Shown here: positions 1 to 10,160 of the stretch, piece by piece
Layout of the letters: the number at the start of each line of letters is the position of its first letter
Numbering within the stretch: position 1 is the stretch's first letter
Source of the DNA: Streptomyces blattellae
Lineage (GTDB): Bacteria > Actinomycetota > Actinomycetes > Streptomycetales > Streptomycetaceae
Assembly: GCF_009709555.1 (NCBI RefSeq)
Contig: NZ_WJBG01000106.1
Location: 124,001-188,000 of the forward strand
DNA: 64,000 bases
Direction of reading: 5' to 3'
The notes under the pieces: generated by a model
The model's database searches: none
What the model saw: only the letters and a program-made list of their open reading frames with translations
Told to the model about the DNA's origin: nothing
Translations under genes and position numbers: made by a program

Positions 1-746
1 ACGGCGCGCAGTGGCAGTTCGGCGCGACCGCAGCCGAGATAGAGCATCGAGCCGGGCAGCACCGGCACCCCGTCCACCAGCGCTTCGCCGGACATCGACA
101 GCACGGCGTACTCGAAGTCCGGCTCCAGCGGCAGGCGTACGTCCGCACCGCCGGCGAGGGCCAGGTCGGCGCCGACGATCGGGGTGTACGTCGTGCCGGG
201 TGAGGCGGCGCCGTCGAGCTCGCCGAGGATCATCGTGACCCTGAGGCCGGGCGCCGTGACGACGGGCAACTCGCCGTGGTGCTCGAAGTGCGGTTCGGTG
301 TGACGGCGACCGTCGGGGAGGGCGACCCACAGCTGGGCGCCGTGCAGGAAGCGGGCGTGTGAGCGGGGACTCTCCTCGGAGTGGCTGATCGCGCGGCCCG
401 AGGTCATCAGGCCCAGTTCGCGCGGGCGGATGGTCTGCAGGCTGCCCGTCGAGTCGCGGTGCAGCACCTCGCCCTCATGCAGCCAGCTCACCGTCTGCAG
501 GCCCATGTGCGGGTGCGGCGGAACCTGCATACCGGGCTCGTCGGCGATGTCGTCGGGGCCGTAGTGATCGACGAAGCACCAGGCGCCGACCATACGGCGG
601 CCCAGATTGGGCAGCAGGCGGCGGACCTCGGTGGACTCGCCGAGCTTGACGTGGCGAGGGCTGAGAAGTTCCCGCACGGGCTCCGCCACGACGAAGCCGC
701 GGCCGCCGCACAGAGCGGGAACCGCCTCGCGATCAAGATTGCTCAT
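1..746 (-). CDS. Pirin family protein (3' end outside window)
   Basis: Pirin-type bicupin; family members bind a metal and some act as quercetinases or redox-sensitive co-regulators, but the substrate here is unknown. About 248 residues are visible; the C-terminus lies beyond the window. The start is ATG at 746 (protein begins MSNLDREAVP). The cupin metal-site signature PPHPHMGLQTVSW is at residues 76-88 with His78 and His80, followed by the usual LHEGEVLHRDS stretch and a later ISHSEESP segment. The gene is divergent from a MarR regulator 103 bp away, and the shared spacer contains a palindrome over both promoters, so MarR control is likely. Pirin/MarR pairs are common in actinobacteria; the pairing is what I see, its signal is not known to me. 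Confidence 0.9.
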   Translation of the reverse strand, partial: MSNLDREAVPALCGGRGFVVAEPVRELLSPRHVKLGESTEVRRLLPNLGRRMVGAWCFVDHYGPDDIADEPGMQVPPHPHMGLQTVSWLHEGEVLHRDSTGSLQTIRPRELGLMTSGRAISHSEESPRSHARFLHGAQLWVALPDGRRHTEPHFEHHGELPVVTAPGLRVTMILGELDGAASPGTTYTPIVGADLALAGGADVRLPLEPDFEYAVLSMSGEALVDGVPVLPGSMLYLGCGRAELPLRA

Positions 747-810
747 GGCGCCCAACCTAGCTCCGCGGAAGTCCCCGCGTCAGTCCGACGCAGGCCGGTC
801 ACATCCGAAA

Positions 811-830
811 ATAGTAGCCATGGCTATAGT
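811..830. promoter_or_regulatory. Divergent pirin/marR promoter with 12-bp palindrome
   Basis: TAGCCATGGCTA at 815-826 is a perfect palindrome. On the + strand TATAGT (825-830) lies about 20 bp before the MarR ATG; on the - strand TACTAT (complement of 811-816) fits a -10 for pirin. The palindrome therefore sits between and over the two divergent -10 elements, the expected place for an autoregulatory MarR operator. Inferred, not proven; no clear -35 elements are visible. Confidence 0.5.
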
Positions 831-849
831 ATCCATGTACTCTATTCTC

Positions 850-1338
850 ATGAGCACGGCTTCCGAGGGCGCGACGCCCGGTTTCCTGGTCTGGCGGCTG
901 TCCACGAAGTGGCGGGTCGCGGTCGATCGCGCGATGACCCCGCTGGGACTGACGCACGCGCAGTACTCGCTGATGGCCTCGTTGTACGGCATGCAGCGCA
1001 GCGGCGAGCGCCCCAGCCAGCGGCGCCTCGCCGACCACACCGGTCTTGAGCCGCTGTATGTCTCCAAACTGGCGCGAACCCTCGAAACGGCCGGACTGCT
1101 CGAACGCACCCGGGATCCCCGCGACCCGCGCGCGGTGCAACTGGCCCTGACCGAGCAGGGCCGTGAGCGGACCCGGCAGGCGATCAAGGTCGTCCACCGC
1201 CTGCTGCGGCAGATGCTGGAGCCGCTCGGCGGCCTCGACAGCCCGCGCACCCGGGAGTTCACCCGCGATCTGGCGATTTTGCTCGACGCACCTCTTGACC
1301 CGTTCGCCATGGACAGTGAGTCCGACAACGAACACTGA
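850..1338 (+). CDS. MarR family transcriptional regulator
   Basis: A 162-residue MarR-type winged-helix repressor. Helix-turn-helix and wing are in the middle (SQRRLADHTGLEPLYVSKLA, then LLERTRDPRDPRAVQLALTE, the usual D-x-R-D-x-R wing). ATG 850 (MSTASEGATP) is chosen because homologous domain content starts directly after it; ATGs at 823 and 835 are in frame but lie inside the promoter palindrome. A short leader or leaderless mRNA is possible since the candidate -10 is only about 20 bp upstream. It is followed after 18 bp by a second winged-helix gene, probably in one operon, and is divergent from pirin, its likely target. Ligand unknown. Confidence 0.88.
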   Translation: MSTASEGATPGFLVWRLSTKWRVAVDRAMTPLGLTHAQYSLMASLYGMQRSGERPSQRRLADHTGLEPLYVSKLARTLETAGLLERTRDPRDPRAVQLALTEQGRERTRQAIKVVHRLLRQMLEPLGGLDSPRTREFTRDLAILLDAPLDPFAMDSESDNEH

Positions 1339-1356
1339 GTCCGACAAGGAGCAGTC

Positions 1357-1803
1357 ATGACCACCACCACTCCCCCGGTCGACCCCCGTGTCATAGCTCT
1401 GGCCCACTACGCCGCCCGCGCGCTCCTCGAACGCGTGCTGACCCGTCACGGCGCCACGTTCCAGCAGTCCGTCACCCTCCGGCTCGCAGCCATGGACGGC
1501 GGACCGGTCGAGCGGGACCGCCTCGTCGACGGAGTCGTCGGCGCGCTGAAGATCGAGCCGTCGGAGGCCCACTCCGTGGTCGATGAACTGCTCGCCGCGG
1601 ACCTGCTGGCGCCTCAGGAGCCGTCCCGGGTACGGATCACGGACGCCGGCCGGGAGCTGTACGCCCGGACCTCGGCCGGGACCGCCCCCATCACCGCCCG
1701 GATCTACGCCGGTATCCCGGCGGAGGAACTGGCCACCGCCGGACGGGTCCTGACCCTCATCACCGAGCGGGCCAACGCCGAACTGGCCGCCATGGCCCCC
1801 TGA
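1357..1803 (+). CDS. MarR-like winged-helix protein, second gene of marR operon
   Basis: A 148-residue protein with MarR-like helices but weaker family signature: an N-terminal helix with ALAHYAARALLERVL, a central HTH (VERDRLVDGVVGALKIEPSEAHSVVDELLAADLL) and a wing (SRVRITDAGRELY). It starts 18 bp after the upstream MarR gene with AAGGAG just before the ATG, so the two are probably co-transcribed. It could act as a partner, heterodimer or independent repressor of the same locus; nothing in the sequence decides this. The stop of the upstream gene and this start region share a short direct repeat (TGAGTCCGACAA) spanning the junction. Function beyond DNA binding is not recognised. Confidence 0.7.
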   Translation: MTTTTPPVDPRVIALAHYAARALLERVLTRHGATFQQSVTLRLAAMDGGPVERDRLVDGVVGALKIEPSEAHSVVDELLAADLLAPQEPSRVRITDAGRELYARTSAGTAPITARIYAGIPAEELATAGRVLTLITERANAELAAMAP

Positions 1804-1898
1804 CCCAGCACTGGAACATGGACCCACCGTGCCGCGTCGACGGCGCCGGACGAGGCAAGGAGGTCACGGGTGGACACGACGTACTACGACGCCCGGGT

Positions 1899-3299
1899 TC
1901 ATGCCTTCGCGTTGCCCGGCGTCCGTCGTCTCCGCCGGTGGGCGGCCTCCCCGAGCACGACGTCCACCACGATGAACGCGGCCAGCGGAATGCCGAGCAG
2001 CGGCACGAAGTAGCCGACGACGGCGATCACGGCGACCAGCGGGACGAGGATCTGCGGCGGCACCTGCTGCCAGGCGCCGCGCGGGATCGGCCGGCCGAAG
2101 GCGGAGCCGCGTCCGCGCTGCCACCACATGCGGTAGCCCAGCAGGATCAGCACGATCAGGCTGAGCGCGAGGAGCATCAGGGCGATCTGGTTGACCAGGC
2201 CGAAGAGGACTCCGGTGTGCAGATCGATGCCCCAGCGGGTCAGCTTCGCGAGCAGCGGGTAGTCGTCGAACCGCAGCACGTCGGTGACCTCGCCGGTGGC
2301 CGGGTCGATCGCGACCGAGTCCTGCTTCTCCGGCCAGCTGCGCTGCACCTGCTTGACGACGTACGCGGACGACTCGTCGGCGGGCGGGACGATCTCGACC
2401 GGGTCGCCGAGCCCTTCGGAACGCGCGGCGGCCAGGATGTCGTCGAGGCCGACACCGTGCTCGGCGCTTCCGCCGGAGCCGGAGGCGGCACCGTGGCCGT
2501 CGTGGTCACCGCCCGCGGAAGCCGAGACCGACGGTGTGGAGTGGCCGAGCGAGGTCCGCAGCTCGTCGATGTTGGCGCCGGCGTATGCCGACCAGGTCAG
2601 GCCGGTGGCCGACAGGAAGAAGAACCCGATCGCGGCCCAGACGCCCACGGTCCCGTGCAGGCCCAGTGTGCGGCGCCGCCCGCTGGTGCCCCGTACCTTG
2701 CGCAGGGCCCGGCGGCGGGACAGCCACAGCACCACGCCGCCGCCCGCGATCACCCACAGCCAGCTCGCGGCGAACTCGCTGTAGAGACGGCCGTTCTCAC
2801 CGAGGTGCAGGTCCCGGTGGAACTCGTCGATCCAGGTACGCAGGGGCAGCGCGCCGGTCGAGCCGTACTGTTCGAGGGCGCCACGCACCTCGGCCGTGTA
2901 CGGGTCGACGAACACGGCGAGCGTATAGGCGTCGTCGACGCCCTCGACGCCGGACAGCAGCACCCGGGTGCTCGCGTCGTCCTCCGGGGAGGGGCGTACC
3001 GCCGAGACCGTGCCCTCGGGATGCGCCTCGCGGGCGGCGGCCACCTGCTCGGAGATCGGCAGCTTGGTGTCGCCGACCGGGACGGTCATCTCATCCGCGT
3101 ACACGATCTTCTCGGCCTGGAACGAGGCGGCGTAGAGCAGCCCGGTGGTGGCGGCGACGAGCAGGAACGGCGCGACGACGAGGCCCGCGTAGAAGTGCAG
3201 ACGCAGGATCAGGGGGCGGAGCGGGGCCCATCTGCTGGCGGACGGCGCCGGGGCGGCTTTCGGGGCCTCGTCCGTGGAGGTCGAGGGAGCGATGGACAT
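1899..3299 (-). CDS. PepSY-associated membrane protein
   Basis: A 466-residue integral membrane protein of the PepSY_TM type. ATG 3299 (MSIAPSTSTD) precedes a short cytoplasmic tail and the first membrane helix (LHFYAGLVVAPFLLVAATTG). Further hydrophobic segments include SWLWVIAGGGVVLWL, a pair after LGLHGTVGVWAAIGFF, LVNQIALMLLALSLIVLILL and a C-terminal pair ending in an RRRRR-rich tail. Paired periplasmic PepSY-like segments are seen, one after the first helix (VSAVRPSPEDDASTRVLL) and one before the fourth (DSVAIDPATGEVTDVLRFDD). A His-rich stretch (GGDHDGHGAASG) and conserved EFHRDLHLG and DLHTG histidines suggest heme or metal ligation; some relatives act in iron or copper reduction. No partner gene adjoins it; substrate unknown. 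Confidence 0.85.
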   Translation of the reverse strand: MSIAPSTSTDEAPKAAPAPSASRWAPLRPLILRLHFYAGLVVAPFLLVAATTGLLYAASFQAEKIVYADEMTVPVGDTKLPISEQVAAAREAHPEGTVSAVRPSPEDDASTRVLLSGVEGVDDAYTLAVFVDPYTAEVRGALEQYGSTGALPLRTWIDEFHRDLHLGENGRLYSEFAASWLWVIAGGGVVLWLSRRRALRKVRGTSGRRRTLGLHGTVGVWAAIGFFFLSATGLTWSAYAGANIDELRTSLGHSTPSVSASAGGDHDGHGAASGSGGSAEHGVGLDDILAAARSEGLGDPVEIVPPADESSAYVVKQVQRSWPEKQDSVAIDPATGEVTDVLRFDDYPLLAKLTRWGIDLHTGVLFGLVNQIALMLLALSLIVLILLGYRMWWQRGRGSAFGRPIPRGAWQQVPPQILVPLVAVIAVVGYFVPLLGIPLAAFIVVDVVLGEAAHRRRRRTPGNAKA

Positions 3300-3444
3300 C
3301 GGCGGCTTCTCCGGGGCTCGGGACGTTTCTCTGCTCTGGCGGTCCAGTAGTCGGGGGAAGATGCCGCCGAGTTCCCGGCGCCCGGAGTGACGTACGCCAC
3401 ATGACTGCGAGCCGGTGGTCGTGGTGCCGTGGCATTCTGGCGCG

Positions 3445-4095
3445 ATGGCATCTCCCCGCGATCGCGCGCCCCTTGCCGAGTCCGTCGAGGAACTCCTCGC
3501 CGCCGAAGGGCCGCTGACCATCGTCGAGGCGGGCGACCCGGTACTGCGGCACGCGGCCGAGCCCTTCGACGGACAGCTTGACTCCGCGCTCCTGGCCCGC
3601 TTCGTCGCGGCGCTGCGCAGCACGATGCACGCGGCACCGGGCGTGGGTCTGGCGGCCCCGCAGGTAGGGGTGGAGCTGCGGATCGCGGTCATGGAGGACC
3701 CGGCACCGGTTCCCGAAGAGGTACGGACGGCACGCGGGCGGGTGCCGCAGCCGTTCCGGGTGCTGGTCAATCCGTCGTACGAAACCGTCGGCCCCGACCG
3801 GGCCGCGTTCTTCGAGGGCTGCCTCGGTGTGCCCGGCTGGCAGGCGGTGGTGGCACGGCACACCGCGGTACGGCTGACGGGCGAGGACGAGTACGGCCGT
3901 CCCCTGGACGAGGTCCTCAGCGGCTGGCCCGCGCGGATCGTGCAGCACGAGACGGACCACCTCGACGGCACGCTGTATCTCGACCGCGCGGAGCTGCGCT
4001 CGCTCTCCTCCAGCCGGGCGACGGCCGAGCGCTGGGCGCAGCCGACGCCGGATGCGGCGGCGGCTGCGCTGGGGTTCCGGCTGGCGAGGGAGTGA
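3445..4095 (+). CDS. def: Peptide deformylase
   Basis: Removes the N-formyl group from nascent proteins. The 216-residue product has all three deformylase motifs: GVGLAAPQ at 66-73, EGCLGVPG at 124-131 (metal ligand Cys126) and QHETDHLDG at 167-175 (metal ligands His168 and His172, catalytic Glu169). Motif 2 has Gly where EGCLS is usual, a common variation in actinobacterial paralogues. ATG 3445 (MASPRDRAPL) gives the usual N-terminus; GTG codons upstream would add about ten residues with no support. It is convergent with the flavoprotein gene that follows, the two stops being one base apart. Streptomyces usually carries several def genes, so this may not be the essential copy. Confidence 0.93.
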   Translation: MASPRDRAPLAESVEELLAAEGPLTIVEAGDPVLRHAAEPFDGQLDSALLARFVAALRSTMHAAPGVGLAAPQVGVELRIAVMEDPAPVPEEVRTARGRVPQPFRVLVNPSYETVGPDRAAFFEGCLGVPGWQAVVARHTAVRLTGEDEYGRPLDEVLSGWPARIVQHETDHLDGTLYLDRAELRSLSSSRATAERWAQPTPDAAAAALGFRLARE

Positions 4096-4096
4096 G

Positions 4097-5530
4097 TCAG
4101 TTGTCCCGGTAGGCCTCCAGCAGGCGCAGCCAGACCTCGCTGATGGTCGGGTAGGACGGCACCGCGTGCCACAGGCGGCCGATCGGGACCTGTCCGGCGA
4201 CCGCGATCGTGGCCGAGTGGATCAGTTCGCCGACGCCGGGGCCGACGAAGGTGACGCCGAGGAGGATCTCGCGTTCCAGGTCGACGACCATGCGGGCGCG
4301 GCCGCGGTAGCCGTCGGCGTAGAGGCCCGCGCCGGCCACCGAGGACAGCTCGACGTCCACGGCGCGGACGCGGTGGCCCGCCTGTTCCGCCTCGGCGAGG
4401 GAGAGTCCTACGGCCGCCGCCTCCGGGTCGGTGAACACGACCTGGGGTACGGCCGCGTGGTCGGCGGTGGCGGCGTGGGCGCCCCACGGGTCCGACTCCA
4501 GGAGCGGTACGCCAAAGGCGCGGGCGGCGATGGCGGCGCCCGCGATCCGGGCCTGGTACTTGCCCTGGTGGGTGAGGAGGGCGCGGTGGTTGACGTCTCC
4601 GACCGCGTAGAGCCAGTCGCTGCCGGTGACGCGCAGGCTGTCGTCGACCGGCAGCCAGGAGCCCGGCTCCAGACCGACCGTGTCCAGGCCGATGTCGTCG
4701 GTGCGCGGAGCGCGCCCGGTGGCGAAGAGGATCTCGTCGCCCTCGACCCGGTCGCCGGTCTCGGTCACGGCCACGACCGTGCCGTTCTCCCGGGTCACCG
4801 AGGCGAGCGAGGTGCCGGTGCGGACGTCCACCCCCGCTTCCGTGAGACCGTCGCCGACCAGTTCGCCGGCGAAGGGCTCCATGCGGCCCAGCAGGCCCTT
4901 GCCGCGGACGAGGAGCGTGACCTGCGAGCCGAGGGCCTGCCAGGCGGCGGCCATCTCGGTGGCGACGACGCCGCCGCCCACCACGATCAGCCGGCCGGGC
5001 GCGGCCTTCGCGCTGGTGGCCTCGCGACTGGTCCAGGGCCTGACGTCGGCGAGCCCGGGCAGATCGGGCACGACGGCGCTGCTGCCGGTGGCGACGGCGA
5101 CGGCGTGCCGTGCGGTCAGGACGTGCCGTTCGCCGTCCGGGCCGGTCACGGTGACCTCGCGGGGGCCGGTCAGGCGCCCGTGGCCGCGGTAGAGGCCGGC
5201 GCCGATGCCGTCGATCCACTGGACCTGGCCGTCGTCCTTCCAGTGGGAGGTGAAGCCGTCGCGCCGGGCGAGGACCGCCGCCGTGTCGAGGGGGCCCTGC
5301 ACCGACTGCCGCAGACCGGCGAGGCGGCGGGCGTCGGCCTGGGCGATGACCGGGCGCAGCAGCGCCTTGCTGGGCATGCACGCCCAGTACGAGCATTCGC
5401 CGCCGACCAGCTCGCTCTCCACGACCGCGGTGGCAAGGCCGGCCGCGCGGGTGCGGTCGGCGACGTTCTCCCCCACGGGCCCGGCTCCGAGCACCACTAC
5501 GTCGTACACGTTGGAATCCGTTTCCGTCAT
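4097..5530 (-). CDS. Dihydrolipoamide-dehydrogenase-like FAD/NAD(P) disulfide oxidoreductase
   Basis: A 477-residue class I pyridine nucleotide-disulfide oxidoreductase. The N-terminal FAD fold has GAGPVG at 15-20; the redox pair is Cys46 and Cys51 in GGECSYWACMPSK, the class I spacing of lipoamide dehydrogenase and mercuric reductase. A second nucleotide fold (VVGGGVVATEMAAAWQALG), the FAD-contact segment LYAVGDVNHRALLTHQG and a C-terminal dimerisation domain (residues about 345-477) complete it. The C-terminus lacks the classical HxHPTxSE active-site base; it reads HAVPSYPTISEVW, so the His and Pro are displaced, as in uncharacterised mycobacterial/streptomycete paralogues. ATG 5530 chosen over 5566 because family similarity begins there. 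Divergent from the thioredoxin gene, which makes a thiol-redox role plausible but unproven. Confidence 0.85.
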   Translation of the reverse strand: MTETDSNVYDVVVLGAGPVGENVADRTRAAGLATAVVESELVGGECSYWACMPSKALLRPVIAQADARRLAGLRQSVQGPLDTAAVLARRDGFTSHWKDDGQVQWIDGIGAGLYRGHGRLTGPREVTVTGPDGERHVLTARHAVAVATGSSAVVPDLPGLADVRPWTSREATSAKAAPGRLIVVGGGVVATEMAAAWQALGSQVTLLVRGKGLLGRMEPFAGELVGDGLTEAGVDVRTGTSLASVTRENGTVVAVTETGDRVEGDEILFATGRAPRTDDIGLDTVGLEPGSWLPVDDSLRVTGSDWLYAVGDVNHRALLTHQGKYQARIAGAAIAARAFGVPLLESDPWGAHAATADHAAVPQVVFTDPEAAAVGLSLAEAEQAGHRVRAVDVELSSVAGAGLYADGYRGRARMVVDLEREILLGVTFVGPGVGELIHSATIAVAGQVPIGRLWHAVPSYPTISEVWLRLLEAYRDN

Positions 5531-5580
5531 GGGGTCAGTCTGGAGGGTGGTGTGCGCTGTGGCCACACGGGTACGTGCGC

Positions 5581-5606
5581 GGAATACGCAACGGGTCGGA
5601 CGTGTT
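5581..5606 (+). promoter_or_regulatory. Candidate sigma-R promoter of thioredoxin gene
   Basis: GGAAT at 5581-5585, an 18-bp spacer, and GTT at 5604-5606 match the published Streptomyces SigR consensus GGAAT-N18-GTT exactly. It ends 45 bp before the thioredoxin ATG. SigR drives thiol-oxidative-stress genes including thioredoxin genes, so the match agrees with the downstream product. Confidence 0.75.
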
Positions 5607-5651
5607 GTGCGGACGGCTTCGCCCCGACATCAGGAAGAGGGACATCACGCC

Positions 5652-6038
<387 letters not shown>

Positions 6039-6132
6039 GCGCGGGCCTGATGCCATGACCACGTCGCCGTGTGCGCGGCGGCGTGGCGCACAGTGCCCGA
6101 GGGCCTGTTCTGAGTTGTCCCGCCTGCGCCCC

Positions 6133-8367
<2,235 letters not shown>

Positions 8368-8456
8368 GACGTACCGCATCTTGGCAGAGAGCAGAGCCGG
8401 GGGTGCGGGCGGGATCGGATGGATGACGATTGTACGAAGTGTTGCCACGAAAAGGC

Positions 8457-9119
8457 TCAGTTGGGCGGCTCGGTACCCGTGACGCGGGCGACCAGGTCGA
8501 CCCAGCCCGTCGCCAGCCGCTCCAACGGCATCCCGCACTGCTTGGTCAGATAGTGGATCGCGGAGGGGTCGAGGTAGCCCAGCAGGGTCTGGGCGAGTAT
8601 CTCGCAGTCGGCGTTGGGCACGATCTGCCGCAGCAGGATCACCACGTGCATGCGCAGCGCCCGGTGCGGCGGGGCCGAGTACCGGCGGGCAGGTTCCGAC
8701 TGAGAGGCCAGGTGCAGTTCCAGCTGCTCGGCCGAGCGGTAGAGCACGGCCAGGCCGAACGCCCGCAGCCGCTCGACCGGCGGTGCCCCCGGTCCCAGGG
8801 GCGGCGGCCCGCCGAGGAAGTCGGCCTGCAGCTTCCGTGACGAATGGTCGAGCAGCGCCATCAGCAGGCCGGTGCGGTCGCCGAACCGGCGGAAGACCGT
8901 GCCCTTGCCCACCTTGGCCGCCGCGGCCACGGCCTCCATCGTGACCCCGGCCACACCGTGCTCGGCGATCAGCTCCGCGGCGGCCTCCAGCAGCCGGGCC
9001 CGGTTGCGGGCCGCGTCGGCGCGCAGGCACGGCGCGTCCCCGGCGCTGCCGAGCTGCAGCAACTCGGCTTCGCCTGAAGGTACTTGAGGCTGCGGGAAGG
9101 GTGGCAGAGAGGCGGACAT
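8457..9119 (-). CDS. TetR family transcriptional regulator
   Basis: A 220-residue TetR repressor with an N-terminal extension of about 35 residues before the DNA-binding domain (AARNRARLLEAAAELIAEHG, then VTMEAVAAAAKVGKGTVFRRFG, HTH at about residues 59-80). The C-terminal ligand domain starts with LLMALLDHSSRKL. ATG 9119 (MSASLPPFPQ) chosen; in-frame ATG 9137 lies in the promoter. It is divergent from an NADPH-dependent FMN reductase gene 117 bp away, and the spacer holds two copies of the palindrome GGACC-N2-GGTCC. Autorepression plus repression of the reductase is the natural reading. The ligand may be a quinone or electrophile, but the sequence does not show that. Confidence 0.9.
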   Translation of the reverse strand: MSASLPPFPQPQVPSGEAELLQLGSAGDAPCLRADAARNRARLLEAAAELIAEHGVAGVTMEAVAAAAKVGKGTVFRRFGDRTGLLMALLDHSSRKLQADFLGGPPPLGPGAPPVERLRAFGLAVLYRSAEQLELHLASQSEPARRYSAPPHRALRMHVVILLRQIVPNADCEILAQTLLGYLDPSAIHYLTKQCGMPLERLATGWVDLVARVTGTEPPN

Positions 9120-9145
9120 GAAGACAGCGTAAAGCATCGGGAAGA

Positions 9146-9165
9146 AACTGGACCGCGGTCCGGTT
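9146..9165. promoter_or_regulatory. TetR operator box 1 (GGACCGCGGTCC)
   Basis: Perfect 12-bp palindrome GGACCGCGGTCC at 9150-9161, extending with one mismatch to AAC...GTT flanks (9146-9165). It lies 31 bp from the TetR start, over its likely promoter. A second copy of the core is centred 36 bp away. Confidence 0.6.
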
Positions 9166-9184
9166 ATGCTGATACAACATTCAA

Positions 9185-9198
9185 CGGACCATGGTCCG
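9185..9198. promoter_or_regulatory. TetR operator box 2 (CGGACCATGGTCCG)
   Basis: Perfect 14-bp palindrome CGGACCATGGTCCG sharing the GGACC-N2-GGTCC core of box 1. It lies about 40 bp before the reductase ATG, in position to block its promoter. Confidence 0.6.
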
Positions 9199-9236
9199 GA
9201 TCATTTGCGGCACTGTTTCAGCACTCTGGAGTTCGC

Positions 9237-9800
9237 ATGTCTGTTCGTATCCTGGCGCTCGTCGGCAGTCTTCGCGCCGGCTCGCACAACCGTCAGCTCG
9301 CCGAGGCAGCCGTCAAGCTGGCCCCGGAGGGCGCGGAAGTCCACTTGTTCGAGGGCCTGGCCGAGATCCCCTTCTACAACGAGGACCTCGACATCGAGGG
9401 CAGCGTCCCGGCCCCGGCCGCCAAGCTGCGCGAGGCCGCGCAGGCCTCCGACGGGTTCCTGTTCTTCTCGCCCGAGTACAACGGCTCCGTCCCGGCCGTC
9501 CTGAAGAACGCCATCGACTGGCTGTCCCGCCCGTACGGCGCCGGCGCCTTCGGCGGCAAGCCGGTCGCCGTGATCGGCACCGCCTTCGGCCAGTACGGCG
9601 GCGTGTGGGCGCAGGACGAGACCCGCAAGTCCGTGGGCATCGCCGGCGGCAAGGTGCTGGACGACGTCAAGCTGTCCATCCCCGGTTCCCTGACCCGCTT
9701 CGCCGAGACGCACCCGGCCGACGACGCCGAGGTCGCCGCGGACCTCGCCGAGGTCATCGCCCGGCTGCACGGGCACGCCGGCGAGACCTCGGCGGCGTGA
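9237..9800 (+). CDS. NADPH-dependent FMN reductase / quinone reductase-like flavoprotein
   Basis: A 187-residue flavodoxin-fold reductase of the FMN_red (NAD(P)H-dependent FMN reductase/chromate-quinone reductase) family. The phosphate-binding loop is VGSLRAGSHNRQ near the N-terminus, followed by PFYNEDLD and the flavin-contact signature FSPEYNGSVP with the helix KNAIDWLSRP. The length is normal for the family. ATG 9237 (MSVRILALVG) follows CTGGAG. It is divergent from and probably repressed by the adjacent TetR protein through two palindromic operators, which suggests induction by the compound it reduces. A strong hairpin follows the stop. Physiological substrate is not shown by the sequence. 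Confidence 0.9.
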   Translation: MSVRILALVGSLRAGSHNRQLAEAAVKLAPEGAEVHLFEGLAEIPFYNEDLDIEGSVPAPAAKLREAAQASDGFLFFSPEYNGSVPAVLKNAIDWLSRPYGAGAFGGKPVAVIGTAFGQYGGVWAQDETRKSVGIAGGKVLDDVKLSIPGSLTRFAETHPADDAEVAADLAEVIARLHGHAGETSAA

Positions 9801-9807
9801 GCGACGC

Positions 9808-9836
9808 CCCGCGCCCACGGGGGCCGTGGGCGCGGG
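9808..9836 (+). terminator. Hairpin terminator after FMN reductase gene
   Basis: CCCGCGCCCACG and CGTGGGCGCGGG form a perfect 12-bp stem with a loop of about five bases, starting 8 bp after the stop codon. No U-tract follows, as is normal for high-GC actinobacterial terminators. Confidence 0.65.
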
Positions 9837-9912
9837 TGGGATGCTGCCGGCGAAGTCGGCCGGTGCTCGCCAACTGACGGCTGAGCCTCAGCGACGCGGC
9901 ACGCTGCCCCGG

Positions 9913-10007
9913 TGTCGCGGGTGTCGCGGGTATCGCGGGGTGTCGCGGGGTGTCGCGGGGTGTCGCGGCGTGTCGCGGCGTGTCGCGGGGTGTCGCGGGG
10001 TGTCGCT
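9913..10007. repeat. 10-bp minisatellite (TGTCGCGGGG), about 9-10 copies
   Basis: Consecutive decamers TGTCGCGGGG with variants TGTCGCGGCG, TATCGCGGGG and a 9-bp first copy run without interruption to TGTCGCTGAG. Noncoding and located between convergent genes. Copy number probably varies between strains. Confidence 0.9.
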
Positions 10008-10019
10008 GAGAATGAGCAG

Positions 10020-10102
10020 ACGCTTGGCGACTGGCCACACGCTTGGCGACTGGGCACACGGTTGGCGACTGGGCACACGGTTGGAGACTTGGCGCACGGT
10101 GG
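10020..10102. repeat. 19-bp tandem repeat, four copies
   Basis: Four head-to-tail 19-mers of the form ACGSTTGGCGACTGGGCAC at 10020, 10039, 10058 and 10077, plus a 7-bp partial copy. The last full copy is the most diverged. It starts only 13 bp after the 10-bp array but shares no unit with it. Confidence 0.9.
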
Positions 10103-10160
10103 TTCTCGCCTCGTCCGATGCGCCGGACAGCAGCCCCCGAGAGCTCCGGCCCGGTGCGGG

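Larger units (their letters stand above)
9837..10160. other. Gene-free spacer between convergent genes, mostly minisatellite
   Basis: No credible coding frame in this 324-bp stretch between the FMN reductase and LysR genes. It is largely two unrelated tandem repeat arrays (10-bp and 19-bp units) described separately, plus about 55 bp of unremarkable sequence before the LysR stop. Confidence 0.7.

Noticed and set aside
1899..5396. A single 1165-codon open frame on the - strand spanning three genes
   Set aside because: Only its downstream third (PepSY protein) has protein character; the rest is antisense to peptide deformylase and out of frame with the flavoprotein, a result of high GC stop-codon scarcity.
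9913..10102. CRISPR-like array
   Set aside because: Units are contiguous without spacers, and no cas genes are present; these are minisatellites.
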